Assembly: GCA_963850535.1 (NCBI GenBank)
Contig: CAWKMC010000016.1
Coordinates: 164,954 to 228,953 of the forward strand
DNA length: 64,000 nt
Reading direction: 5' to 3'
Origin: JAMXLO01 sp963850535
GTDB taxonomy: Bacteria; Pseudomonadota; Alphaproteobacteria; Acetobacterales; Acetobacteraceae
The translations under genes were made by a program, and so were the position numbers. Numbering within the stretch: position 1 is the first letter of the stretch; each line of letters starts with the position of its first letter. Shown in pieces: positions 18,579-27,725 of the stretch. Below the pieces are notes generated by a model. It worked only from the letters and a program-made list of their open reading frames with translations. It was not told the origin of the DNA and did not search any database.

Positions 18579-20872
18579 ATCACAGCCGAGTAGTCGGTAT
18601 CGGCGCGTCGCACCAGACGCTCGATCTGTGCCTTGCCGGCCAAATACTGCTGAGGCCACCACTGATCGACGTAGCCGAGCATGGCGGCGGCGCGCAAAGC
18701 AAAATGCGGATCGGCCAGGTGCGGACGCGCCAGAGCGCACAGATCGGCGCGGCACGCCGCGATGATCGAGTTGAGGTGGTCGTATTCGGTGATGTTGCCC
18801 ACCGCCATCGTGGAGATACCGACCTCATTGCGAACGCGATCGGCGAATGGTGTCTGGAACATCCGTCCATACACCGGCTGCGCACGGATCGAGGTCTGAC
18901 CAGCCGACACATCCATCAGGTCGACGCCGGCCTCCTTGAACGCGCGTGCGATCTCGACCGCATCGTCGCCGGTGATGCCGCCTTCCACCCAATCGGTCGC
19001 GGAGATGCGCACCGACATCGGCTTCTCCGTCGGCCACACCGAACGCATCGCGGTGAACACTTCCAGCGGAAAACGCAGGCGATTGTCGAGCGGTCCGCCA
19101 TAGCTATCCGTCCGCTGATTGGTCAGCGGCGAGATGAAGGAGGACAGCAGATAGCCATGCGCAGCATGCAGTTCCAGCATGTCGAACCCGGCCTGTATTC
19201 CATACTGCGTCGCTTTCACGAAAGCGTCCCGCGCCGCGTCCATATCAGCGCGCGTCATCTCACGCGGAATTTGATTGCGCGCACTCCAGGCTGTCGGTGA
19301 GGGCGCGATGAGCTCCCAGTTCCCATCGGGCAGCGGTGCATCCATCTCTTCCCAGCCAAGTTGGGTCGAACCTTTGGGACCGGAGTGCCCAAGCTGCAGA
19401 CAGAGTTTCGCGCCCGAGTTCGCGTGCACGAAGTCGACAATGCGCGCCCAAAAGCGCGCCTGCTCTTCTGACCAAAGTCCGGCGCAGCCAGGCGTGATGC
19501 GACCCTGTGGCGTGACGCAGACCATTTCGGTGAACACAAGGCCAGCGCCCCCCAGAGCGCGGGCGCCGAGATGCACGAGGTGGAAGTCGTTGGGCATGCC
19601 ACCGCGCGCGCTATAGGTCGCCATGGGAGAAACCACGATGCGGTTGGCAAGCTGCATGTCACGCAGCTGGAATGGCAGAAACATCGGCGGTACGGGACGG
19701 TTGGCTGGATGTCCGGCGCGTGCCGCCAGCCAGCGTTCCATGCCTTCCAGCCAGGGGCGGTCGCGCAGCCGCAGGTTCTCGTGACTGATGCGCTGGCTGC
19801 GCGTCAGCAAGGAGTAAGCGAACTGCTCCGGCTCGAGATGAACGTAACGCGCTACGTTCTCGAACCATTCGGTTGAGTTCCTGGCAGCCGATTGAACGCG
19901 TAATACCTCCAGCTTGCGCTCGGCCTCGTAGGCCGCGAGTGCCGACGGCACATCGCTCTCGTGCTTGTCGAACGCGCGGGCCAGCGCGATTGCGTCTTCC
20001 AGCGCCAGCTTGGTGCCGGAGCCGATGGAGAAATGCGCCGAATGCGCCGCATCACCCATCAGCACCACGTTGTCCATCACCCAGTGCTCATTGGCCACGC
20101 GAGGAAAGTTGAGCCATTGCGATCCGCGCAGGTGGCTCATGTTCGCCAGCAGGCGATGTCCTTCCAGCCAGGGTGCGAATAGCTGCTCGCAGAAGTCGAT
20201 CGTACCGGTTGAATCGAGTTGATCCAGACCTGCCGCGCGCCAATTCGTCTCCGTCGTCTCGACGATGAATGTCGACGTGTCGCGATTGAAGCGATAGGCG
20301 TGCGCCTGGAACCAGCCGAATTCGGTCTCGACAAAGATGAAAGTGAAAGCCTGAAAGGTCCGGTGTGTACCCAGCCAGACGAACTTGTTCTTTCTTATAT
20401 CAACTTGCGGCTGGAAGTGGGCGGCGTGACGGGTACGAATTCGGCTGTTGATCCCATCCGCTGCTACAATGAGATCAGCACCAGGAAAACCCGCGGTGTC
20501 AGTCACCTCATGCTCAAACACAAGCTCAACGCCCAGTGCAGCGGCACGGTATTGCAGGATGTTCAACAAGTGCTTGCGTTCGATGCCGCAGAAGCCATGG
20601 CCGCCCGAGGTGATCACGCGGCCCTTGAAATGAATGTCGATATTGTCCCAGTGCGCGAAACTGTCGAGGATTTCCCGCTTCGATTGAGGATCGGCACCTT
20701 CCAGGTTGCGCAAGGTCTCGTCGGAGAACACGACCCCCCAGCCAAAGGTATCGTAAGGCCGGTTGCGCTCGACCACAGTGATCTGGTGCGACGGATCGCG
20801 CCGCTTCATCTGGATCGCGAAGTATAGACCAGCCGGGCCGCCGCCGGCGCAAACGATCCGCATAAGTGACAT
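18575..20872 (-). CDS. Bifunctional 2-aminobenzoyl/salicylyl-CoA monooxygenase-reductase
   Basis: 765 aa two-flavin fusion. Residues 1-380 are an FAD monooxygenase (VCAGGGPAGLYFAIQMKRR, VVFSDETLRNL, GDAAHSAHFSIGSGTKLALED). Residues 390-765 are an Old-Yellow-Enzyme domain (MFLPFQLRDMQLANRIVVSP, HAAHGYLLSSFISPLTNQR, TDSYGG). This architecture is that of 2-aminobenzoyl-CoA monooxygenase/reductase of Azoarcus evansii and of proteins labelled bifunctional salicylyl-CoA 5-hydroxylase. It hydroxylates the ring at C5 and reduces it. Divergent aryl-CoA ligase and downstream beta-oxidation-type genes favour the dearomatising route; a gentisate dioxygenase 7 kb away keeps salicylate possible. Confidence 0.88.
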   Translation of the reverse strand: MSLMRIVCAGGGPAGLYFAIQMKRRDPSHQITVVERNRPYDTFGWGVVFSDETLRNLEGADPQSKREILDSFAHWDNIDIHFKGRVITSGGHGFCGIERKHLLNILQYRAAALGVELVFEHEVTDTAGFPGADLIVAADGINSRIRTRHAAHFQPQVDIRKNKFVWLGTHRTFQAFTFIFVETEFGWFQAHAYRFNRDTSTFIVETTETNWRAAGLDQLDSTGTIDFCEQLFAPWLEGHRLLANMSHLRGSQWLNFPRVANEHWVMDNVVLMGDAAHSAHFSIGSGTKLALEDAIALARAFDKHESDVPSALAAYEAERKLEVLRVQSAARNSTEWFENVARYVHLEPEQFAYSLLTRSQRISHENLRLRDRPWLEGMERWLAARAGHPANRPVPPMFLPFQLRDMQLANRIVVSPMATYSARGGMPNDFHLVHLGARALGGAGLVFTEMVCVTPQGRITPGCAGLWSEEQARFWARIVDFVHANSGAKLCLQLGHSGPKGSTQLGWEEMDAPLPDGNWELIAPSPTAWSARNQIPREMTRADMDAARDAFVKATQYGIQAGFDMLELHAAHGYLLSSFISPLTNQRTDSYGGPLDNRLRFPLEVFTAMRSVWPTEKPMSVRISATDWVEGGITGDDAVEIARAFKEAGVDLMDVSAGQTSIRAQPVYGRMFQTPFADRVRNEVGISTMAVGNITEYDHLNSIIAACRADLCALARPHLADPHFALRAAAMLGYVDQWWPQQYLAGKAQIERLVRRADTDYSAVI

Positions 20873-20939
20873 TACTCTCCGGTTGGTATCTTATAGCCGC
20901 CTCGATTCTCGACGGGCAAGCCAGAGGTGGAGGGCGGCA
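20873..20939. promoter_or_regulatory. Divergent promoter region of the CoA-dependent aromatic cluster
   Basis: 67 bases separate the start codons of the monooxygenase-reductase (minus) and the aryl-CoA ligase (plus). Both transcription units must start here or slightly inside the genes, so a shared operator is likely. No regulator gene is adjacent and no clear palindrome was recognised. Confidence 0.45.
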
Positions 20940-22559
20940 ATGCTGGGACCATCGGCGCATGTCGATACATTCGCGCGCGACCGGCTGCCGCCGCCGGACG
21001 AATGGCCGGACCTGCGGCTGGATGGCTTCGATTATCCCAACCGCCTGAACGTGGGTGTGGAACTCACCGATGCGATGGTGCGCAAAGGGTTTGGAGATCA
21101 TACCGCGCTGATCGGCAATGGGCGCCGGCGCACCTACAAGGAACTGACCGACTGGAGCAACCGGATCGCGCACGCGCTGGTCGAGGATTATGGGGTCAAG
21201 CCCGGCAATCGCATCCTGATCCGGTCTGCCAATAACCCAGCGATGGTTGCCTGTTGGCTGGCTGCCACCAAGGCGGGTGCCGTCGTGGTCAACACCATGC
21301 CGATGCTGCGCGCTCTCGAGCTGACCAAGATTGTTGACAAGGCTGAAGTGTCCTTGGCGCTGTGCGATACGCGGCTGATGGACGAACTCGTGCTCTGTGC
21401 CAAAGACAGCAGATATCTGAAGGCTGTCGTCGGGTTTGACGGGACCGCGAACCACGATGCGGAACTCGACCGCATCGCGCTCAGCAAATCGGTGCGGTTT
21501 TCGGCCCTGGAGACCGGGCGCGACGATGTGGCGCTGCTCGGGTTCACCTCTGGAACCACGGGTGAACCGAAGGCGACCATGCATTTCCATCGCGACCTGC
21601 TGATCATCGCCGATGGTTATGCGAGGGAAGTGTTGCAGGTGACACCTGACGACGTGTTTGTCGGCTCGCCACCACTCGCGTTCACCTTCGGTCTTGGCGG
21701 TTTGGCGATCTTTCCGCTGCGCTTCGGTGCGGCCGCGACGCTGCTGGAGAATGCCTCGCCCGCCAACATGATCGAGATCATCCAGACCTACCAGGCGACG
21801 ATCAGTATCACCGCGCCGACAGCCTATCGGGCAATGCTGCGAGCGATGGACGAAGGCGCCGATCTGTCATCGCTGCGCGCGGCGGTGTCCGCTGGCGAGA
21901 CGTTGCCAGGACCGGTATTCGAAGAATGGGTGCGCAATACGGGCAAGCCAATCCTGGACGGCATCGGCACCACGGAGATGCTGCATATCTTCATTACCAA
22001 CCGATTCGGCGACGCACACCCGGGTACAACGGGACGACCGGTGAGCGGGTATGAGGCTCGAATTGTCAGCGATGACATGCAGGAACTGGGGCGCGGCGAG
22101 GTTGGGCGGTTGGCAGTGCGCGGACCCACCGGCTGTCGCTATCTCGCCGATGAACGTCAGAAGAGCTACGTGCGCGACGGCTGGAACATCACCGGCGACA
22201 CATTCATGCAGGATGAAGCGGGCTATTTCCATTTCATGGCCCGCTCGGACGACATGATTATCTCTGCCGGCTATAATATCGCAGGCCCTGAGGTCGAAGC
22301 CGCGCTGTTGACCTGCCCTGACGTGGTTGAATGCGCGGTGATCGGTGCGCCCGATGCCGAGCGCGGGCAAGTTGTGCAGGCACACATCGTATTGGCCGAA
22401 GGGGTTGAACCGGACGATGCAACGCAATTGCGATTGCAAGACTACGTCAAGGCGACGATTGCACCCTACAAGTATCCACGTTCGGTGAAGTTCGTGGAGG
22501 CTCTGCCGAAGACGCAGACGGGAAAGATCCAGCGCTTCCGGTTACGCTCTCAGCCGTAA
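20940..22559 (+). CDS. Benzoate-CoA ligase family protein (2-aminobenzoate/aryl-CoA ligase)
   Basis: 539 aa from ATG at 20940, ribosome site GGAGGG. ANL ligase: LLGFTSGTTGEPKATMHFHRD phosphate loop, IGTTEMLHIFITN adenine motif in place of the usual YGxTE, GWNITGDTF, RSDDMIISAGYNIAGPEVE hinge and LPKTQTGKIQRF with the catalytic Lys. The IGTTEMLHIFIT form and the HFHRD signature are typical of benzoate/2-aminobenzoate-CoA ligases. It supplies the CoA substrate to the divergent monooxygenase-reductase. Confidence 0.88.
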   Translation: MLGPSAHVDTFARDRLPPPDEWPDLRLDGFDYPNRLNVGVELTDAMVRKGFGDHTALIGNGRRRTYKELTDWSNRIAHALVEDYGVKPGNRILIRSANNPAMVACWLAATKAGAVVVNTMPMLRALELTKIVDKAEVSLALCDTRLMDELVLCAKDSRYLKAVVGFDGTANHDAELDRIALSKSVRFSALETGRDDVALLGFTSGTTGEPKATMHFHRDLLIIADGYAREVLQVTPDDVFVGSPPLAFTFGLGGLAIFPLRFGAAATLLENASPANMIEIIQTYQATISITAPTAYRAMLRAMDEGADLSSLRAAVSAGETLPGPVFEEWVRNTGKPILDGIGTTEMLHIFITNRFGDAHPGTTGRPVSGYEARIVSDDMQELGRGEVGRLAVRGPTGCRYLADERQKSYVRDGWNITGDTFMQDEAGYFHFMARSDDMIISAGYNIAGPEVEAALLTCPDVVECAVIGAPDAERGQVVQAHIVLAEGVEPDDATQLRLQDYVKATIAPYKYPRSVKFVEALPKTQTGKIQRFRLRSQP

Positions 22560-22564
22560 CGGGG

Positions 22565-23386
22565 TCACCACCGCCGTTCTTGCAGAATGTTGTCCAGTCG
22601 CTCGACCGTTCGTCGCAGATCGTGCGCGCTTCGCTCATCGTCCGCGATCGCATCAGTCACGATCGGTGCTGCCCCGTCCTGTGGAGCGTAACCGATGGTC
22701 TGCTTGGTCGTTTCGACGTCCCAGCGCATGCCAGGGTTCTCGCTCATCAGGTTGAGCACGGCGAAGCCAACTCCGTCCGCCAGTACGGCCCGCTCCATGG
22801 CGTGACAGAGGTCGCGGTTGGACAGCCACATCGCCTGACCCCAGCTGCTCCAGCCCATATGCGTCCCTGGCCGGTTGTCACCGCGCTGTGCATAGCCGAT
22901 GCGGAAGCAGATCACCGATGTTCCGCATCGCAGGTGCAGCGCCCGTCCCATTCGCTCGCCAATCAGTTTCGAAACCCCGTATGGGTTGATCGGATACGGT
23001 TCCATGTCGGTGGTCAGCGGAGCCGTGCCAGGCCGGTGGCCCGCCATTACCCAGTTAGAGCTGGCGAAAACGACGCGCCGCACATTATGACGAGCCACGG
23101 CCTCGTAGACGTTCGCCGTCAGATCGATATTCAGGCGCTGCACGGATGCCCAGCTCGCTTGCGGGCTCGGGTCGCCCGCGAGATGGATCACCGTGTCTAC
23201 ACCGGCGAACTGTCGCGCCCAGCTATCATCCCATTCCGCCAGATCAGCCACCACGATCATGCCGTCGTGGCGCGGGTGGGCGTCCAACGCCCGCACGGTC
23301 CAACCCAACCCAGAAAAATGCGCACGCAGCTTTGTGCCGATGTTTCCGGCAGCGCCAGTGATCAGTACCGATTTGCTCATGGCCAA
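22565..23386 (-). CDS. NAD-dependent epimerase/dehydratase family protein
   Basis: 273 aa. Extended SDR: TGAAGNIGTKLRAHF dinucleotide motif, VIHLAGDPSP, FASSNWVMAG, and the YxxxK pair in NPYGVSKLIGERMGR. The layout resembles uronate dehydrogenase-like sugar-acid enzymes. It ends 5 bases from the convergent ligase. Start may be MAMSK (23386) or MSK (23380). Substrate unknown. Confidence 0.82.
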   Translation of the reverse strand: MAMSKSVLITGAAGNIGTKLRAHFSGLGWTVRALDAHPRHDGMIVVADLAEWDDSWARQFAGVDTVIHLAGDPSPQASWASVQRLNIDLTANVYEAVARHNVRRVVFASSNWVMAGHRPGTAPLTTDMEPYPINPYGVSKLIGERMGRALHLRCGTSVICFRIGYAQRGDNRPGTHMGWSSWGQAMWLSNRDLCHAMERAVLADGVGFAVLNLMSENPGMRWDVETTKQTIGYAPQDGAAPIVTDAIADDERSAHDLRRTVERLDNILQERRW

Positions 23387-24478
23387 TCCGCTGCCTCCGA
23401 ATGAACCTCACCGTCCCGCGGTTCACGACGCTTTGCAGGCGCACGAGGCAGATCAATGATAGGCTGGGCCGAAGCCATAACAAGCGTCGTGTCGTAGTAC
23501 GGATCATGCTGCCGGCGGAACGCATCGTGACCGATCTGCGCAAGTTCATCGAATGCTGTCAGGCACAGTTCCTGGGCATCGGGAAAGCTCTTATGGCTGA
23601 AGGACCCGACCACGCGCTGGTACTGTCTGGGCGGTTCAGCTCATAGCCATGTGCGATAGTAGCGTCCATTGCGGCACGCAGTCGCCATCGGTCCAATTCT
23701 GCCGGGATCGCCGGCCATAAGTACTTTGGCGAGAGCTCCGACCAGGCGGCACCGAGTTGATCGCGCCAGAGCGGGGCGAAGCCTGCGTCATGGCAGCACA
23801 GGCGCAGACAGCCATGGGCCAGGAAGGCTTCCGCTCCCACGAACAGCTGCGGCAGAGGCAACTCCGAGAGGATGTAGATGCTGACGTGTACACCGACCTT
23901 CTGCCGGACGATCCAGTCGAAGGCGAAGCTGTTCATAATCGAGACTAACATCAGGGCGGCAGTATTGGTCCGCTGCTTAGGCGCACGCTCGACGCTTATC
24001 GCATGGCCACACAGCACGCCGGTGGAAGCATAGTGGCGATCGACGTCCGTTCGTCGGTCGATCTGGCGATCTAGCGATCTCGCGACAGGCCGCTCGGTAA
24101 TAGCGGCTTGCTTCCGGGGATTTGTTGGCCAAAGAGCTCACGTTGATAGCAAAGCGAGGCAGCGTGCCCCAGCGATCGCGGAACTGGTGGATCGTCTTCC
24201 TCATGCAGGACGAAGTAACCGGAGGCCGCCGGACCTGCGCAACGCAGATCACCCACCGGCTCGAAGCTGGCTGCATCGTCAGTCATGTGGAGTTCGCGGC
24301 TGAGCGCGATCCCGAGATCCTGGGTCCGCCTCTTGCCAGGAAACATCCTTCGCGCAACCGTCACATCCGCGTTGTCGCGCAACTCCAGAAAGGTGCTGTG
24401 ACGCCCTCCCGACGCTTCGATGAAGTCCCGACTATATGAGAGCAGCCGATCGCCCGTGACGCAACACAGGCGAAGCAA
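23377..24478 (-). pseudogene. Relic of a large DNA methyltransferase (Eco57I/BREX-PglX/DISARM-like), C-terminal part
   Basis: Several frames on the minus strand give collinear pieces of the C-terminal region of a type IIG/PglX-like adenine methyltransferase. In order: FEPVGDLRC, KTIHQFRDRWGTLPRFAIN, SRYYRAACREIARS-TDERTSIATMLPP, then LVSIMNSFAFDWIVRQKVG-HVSIYILSELPLP, DRWRLRAAMDATIAHGYELNRPD, and VGSFSHKSFPDAQELCLTAFDEL. Frame changes occur near 24200, 24020 and 23600. The catalytic N-terminal half (NPPY motif) is absent, and intact relatives exceed 900 aa. It is a dead remnant of a defence or restriction locus, with its 3' end overlapping the epimerase start by 10 bases. The 160 bases between it and the ABC ATPase stop hold nothing I recognise. 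Confidence 0.7.
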
Positions 24479-24642
24479 GAGTGCGTCCCCAGGGGCGCCA
24501 CCTCTATGACGTCGCAGGCAAGTCCGCGTGCATGCACGCGACTCCCAACGCTGAAAGCCTCGCCCATACCAACTCCACCGGCTCGCGGTGAAGCGGGACC
24601 TTGGCGATCAACGGTTAATCAAACCGAAACGGCCGAGCTACG

Positions 24643-25485
24643 TCAGATCCTGTAGCGGTCGTTGTAGCGCTTGAGAAATGCCCGGACCCGATCGGTTGTC
24701 GGGGAGAACAGAAGTTGATCGGGCTTGCCCTGTTCTACGATAACGCCGCCGTCCATGAACACGATGCGTTCGGCGATGTCGCGGGCGAAGCTCATCTCGT
24801 GCGTGACCACCACCATGGTCATCCCGGCCCGCGCCAACTGCTGCATCGCTGCCAAGACTTCGCCCACCAGTTCAGGATCGAGTGCCGAAGTCACTTCGTC
24901 GAACAGCATGATCTTCGGGTCCATCGCCAGGGCGCGCGCGATAGCGACCCGTTGCTGTTGCCCACCCGACAGTCGCGCCGGATACTCCGCCACTTTGTCG
25001 GATAGACCGACCATGGCGAGCAGCTCCCGTGCCCGTTCTTCGGCACGGGCGCGTGGCACACCCTTCACCCGGATCGGTGCGGCTGTGATGTTGTGCAGCA
25101 CCGTCATGTGCGGAAACAGGTTGTAACTCTGGAAGACCATGCCGATGTGCTCGCGTGCGGCAGCGATCTCTCGCTCGGACATGCGCTGGCGTTGCCTGGT
25201 GGTTGGATCCAGCCGATAGCCGATCGGCTCGCCATCGATGACGATGATTCCCTGCTCGTAGTCCTCCAACATGTTGATACAGCGCAGCAGCGTCGTCTTG
25301 CCCGAGCCGCTTGGTCCGATCACCACCACGACCTCGCCAGAACTCACCGATAGCGAGATGTTGCGCAGCACCTCCAGGGGGCCGAAGCGCTTGGAAACCC
25401 CATCCATCGCCAGCATTGGCCGCCGCACCACGGGGGCTTGCGGCTCAGTGACCCTGGAGGACACGTCGCTCGAGATGTCGACCAT
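24643..25485 (-). CDS. Polar amino-acid ABC transporter, ATP-binding protein
   Basis: About 280 aa from ATG at 25485 (overlapping the permease end by 41 bases); a second in-frame ATG at 25416 gives a family-typical start MLAMDGVSKRFG. Walker A GPSGSGKTT, Q-loop VFQSYNLFPHM, signature RLSGGQQQRVAIARAL, Walker B KIMLFDEVTSALDPE, H-loop VVTHEMSFARD. The amino-acid (GlnQ/HisP) branch is indicated by TSALDPELVGEVL and EQGKPDQLLFSPTTDRVRAFL. It powers the importer made with the two permeases and binding protein just upstream. Confidence 0.92.
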   Translation of the reverse strand: MVDISSDVSSRVTEPQAPVVRRPMLAMDGVSKRFGPLEVLRNISLSVSSGEVVVVIGPSGSGKTTLLRCINMLEDYEQGIIVIDGEPIGYRLDPTTRQRQRMSEREIAAAREHIGMVFQSYNLFPHMTVLHNITAAPIRVKGVPRARAEERARELLAMVGLSDKVAEYPARLSGGQQQRVAIARALAMDPKIMLFDEVTSALDPELVGEVLAAMQQLARAGMTMVVVTHEMSFARDIAERIVFMDGGVIVEQGKPDQLLFSPTTDRVRAFLKRYNDRYRI

Positions 25486-26098
25486 ACAGCGCCAGTGTGT
25501 AGCAGATGCAGAAATAGACCACCGCCGCACCCAGGAAGATCTGGAATGGCGCCAGTGTTCGCTCGACGATCTCGCGGCTTGCCATCGTCAGCTCCCAGAG
25601 CCCGACGATGGAAACCAGTGACGTCGCCTTCACCAGGTTGGCGCACAGGCTGACAAACGGCGGCGAGGCCAGCCGAAGCGCCTGGGGAAAAATCACGATC
25701 TGCAGCATCAATCGCCGTGTCATACCGAGACTGCGCGCGGCGTCCCATTGCGCGCGCGGCAACGACAGGATGCCAGCGCGAAATACTTCGCTCATGAACG
25801 CCGCGTAGTACAGGGCGAATACCACCACCACACCCCAGAACGGCGGCAGGTCGATGCCGGTGAGCGGCAGCAGGTAATACGTGAAGGTCAGCAGCACGAG
25901 CAGTGGGATGCCGCGAATCAGGAACAGATAGGCCACCACGATGGATCTGACCGCCCGGTTGCCGAAGACCTGCGCCAGAGCAAGCACCATCCCGCAGATC
26001 GTCGCCGGAACCACAGAAACGGCCGCCATCAGCAGCGTCATGCCGGCGCCGCGCAGCAAGTACCAGTAGCCATGCAGCAGCGGCGCGAACTCCTTCAT
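25445..26098 (-). CDS. Amino-acid ABC transporter permease (second)
   Basis: 217 aa, HisM/GlnP-type membrane protein with about five helices. The cytoplasmic EAA loop is in AAFMSEVFRAGILSLPRAQWDAARSLGMT, near residues 98-125. It starts 4 bases inside the end of the preceding permease, and the two probably form a heterodimer. Confidence 0.92.
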   Translation of the reverse strand: MKEFAPLLHGYWYLLRGAGMTLLMAAVSVVPATICGMVLALAQVFGNRAVRSIVVAYLFLIRGIPLLVLLTFTYYLLPLTGIDLPPFWGVVVVFALYYAAFMSEVFRAGILSLPRAQWDAARSLGMTRRLMLQIVIFPQALRLASPPFVSLCANLVKATSLVSIVGLWELTMASREIVERTLAPFQIFLGAAVVYFCICYTLALYGRHLERRVLQGH

Positions 26099-26748
26099 TG
26101 GGCGAACGCGAGCTTATGTTCGAAGAGCTTTCCGGCAAGACTGACGGTTGAGGTAAGCGCGAGGTAAATAACCGCCACTCCGAGGAAGACATCGTATGTG
26201 TTGGCCGAGGACTTAACCCAGACCTGTGCCACCTTCATAACGTCCATGACCGCGATGGCGGCAACCTGCGAGGTATCCTTCGTGATGCTGATCGCCTGGT
26301 TGGTCATCGGCGGGATGATGCGGGCGACCACCTGGGGTATGATGACAACCCGGTAAAGTGTCAGCCGACGCATGCCCAGCGCGCGCCCCGCCTCGTACTG
26401 CCTCTGGCTGACCGCTTGAAAACCGCCGCGGTAAATCTCCGCAACGTACCCGCCATTCTGGATGCAGAGGGCAAGCAGTCCGGAGCTGAACCCCGACAGC
26501 CCGAAGCCGATCATCGAAAAACCGAAATACACAATATACATCTGGATCAGCAGCGGCGTGTTGCGCACGATCTGGATGTATATGCCGGCCATCCACGACA
26601 ATAGGCCATGCGACGTGTTGGCCAATGCGACGATGAATCCCCAGACCAGGCAGATCGCGAAAGTCAGAACGGCCAGCTCGACCGTGATCTCGGCGCCTTG
26701 CAGCAGCGCCGGGATCAGCCGAGCAATGAAATGGGGATCGAACGGCAC
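26095..26748 (-). CDS. Amino-acid ABC transporter permease (first)
   Basis: 217 aa HisMQ-type permease. It has the VRNTPLLIQMYIVYFGF helix typical of the family and an EAA loop around GGYVAEIYRGGFQAVSQRQYEAGRALGM. It follows the binding-protein gene by 1 base and overlaps the second permease by 4 bases. Confidence 0.92.
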   Translation of the reverse strand: MPFDPHFIARLIPALLQGAEITVELAVLTFAICLVWGFIVALANTSHGLLSWMAGIYIQIVRNTPLLIQMYIVYFGFSMIGFGLSGFSSGLLALCIQNGGYVAEIYRGGFQAVSQRQYEAGRALGMRRLTLYRVVIIPQVVARIIPPMTNQAISITKDTSQVAAIAVMDVMKVAQVWVKSSANTYDVFLGVAVIYLALTSTVSLAGKLFEHKLAFAQ

Positions 26749-26749
26749 G

Positions 26750-27580
26750 TCAATATTTGTTGTAGTCGTAGAAGCGCTGCGGCGGCGGATCCTTCTTCAA
26801 CCACTTCTGATACCAGGCGACATACTGGCTGTAGCGCGAGCCGTAGCGCAATTCGCCGACCCACGTATCGAGAAACAGCCACCACTTGAAGTCGCCAGGC
26901 TTCAGGAAGATCGAGTCCTGCGACACATAGGCGAACGGCGTGCCCGCGGTATCCAGCCGCACAAGGTCCTGATTCTCGGCTTCGTAGAAATCGGCAATCG
27001 GCTTATCGATGGCGAACGCCGTGGCGCGACCGGTCTTCACCGCGAGGAACAGTGCGGATGGACTATCCAGCAGCAACTGCTTGACATTCGGCAGCACTTG
27101 TTTGGCGCGCTCAATCGCCGGCGGCACGTTAAGGATGGCGTAGGTGAACTTCGGATCGTTCAGCTCCTTCACCGTCTTGATCCCGGCGTCCTTCCTTGCA
27201 ATCACGCTGCCGCCGGTATCGAGATATGGCCGCGTAAAGGCAATCCGCACCGCACGATCTCCGGTAATGGTGGTGGAACACAGGCCGAAGTCGATCTTGC
27301 CGGATAGCGCCGCCGGGAAGCGCCCATCGGATTGCAGGACAACAAACTCGACCTTGTTCGGGTCGCCCAGCAGATCCTTGGCGATTTCGTGCGCCATGTC
27401 GATTTCAAATCCGACAAGTTTGCCGTCATCGTCGACATAGGCGAGCGGAGGGGATGTGCTGTAAGTCCCGACGATGATCTTGTCGCGCTTCAGCACGACA
27501 TCGAGCTGCGATTCTTGTGCGATGGCAGGAACAGCAACGCAGGCGAGCGCAATCGCCAGCAACACGCGATACACAGTCAT
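26750..27580 (-). CDS. Amino-acid ABC transporter substrate-binding protein
   Basis: 276 aa from ATG at 27580. Sec signal peptide MTVYRVLLAIALACVAVPAIAQ, then the family-3 binding-protein pattern (KIIVGTYSTSPPLAYVDDDG, LVGFEIDMAHEIAKDLLG, GKIDFGLCSTTITGDR, IAFTRPY). Periplasmic receptor of the transporter. It is first in the operon and divergent from the gentisate dioxygenase, 145 bases apart, so the two may be co-regulated. The ligand is not predictable. Confidence 0.92.
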   Translation of the reverse strand: MTVYRVLLAIALACVAVPAIAQESQLDVVLKRDKIIVGTYSTSPPLAYVDDDGKLVGFEIDMAHEIAKDLLGDPNKVEFVVLQSDGRFPAALSGKIDFGLCSTTITGDRAVRIAFTRPYLDTGGSVIARKDAGIKTVKELNDPKFTYAILNVPPAIERAKQVLPNVKQLLLDSPSALFLAVKTGRATAFAIDKPIADFYEAENQDLVRLDTAGTPFAYVSQDSIFLKPGDFKWWLFLDTWVGELRYGSRYSQYVAWYQKWLKKDPPPQRFYDYNKY

Positions 27581-27725
27581 TATTAGCCCCCCGAACCGCC
27601 TTGCAATCAACGGCGATTGCAGGGAGCCTAGACCGCCGCCGCGGATAGGATCAAGCGCGCCACGCCGGCGTGATTGACTTGCCGTTGCCGGCTGCCTAGA
27701 GGGGGCGGAACGGAGGAAGGGTCGC

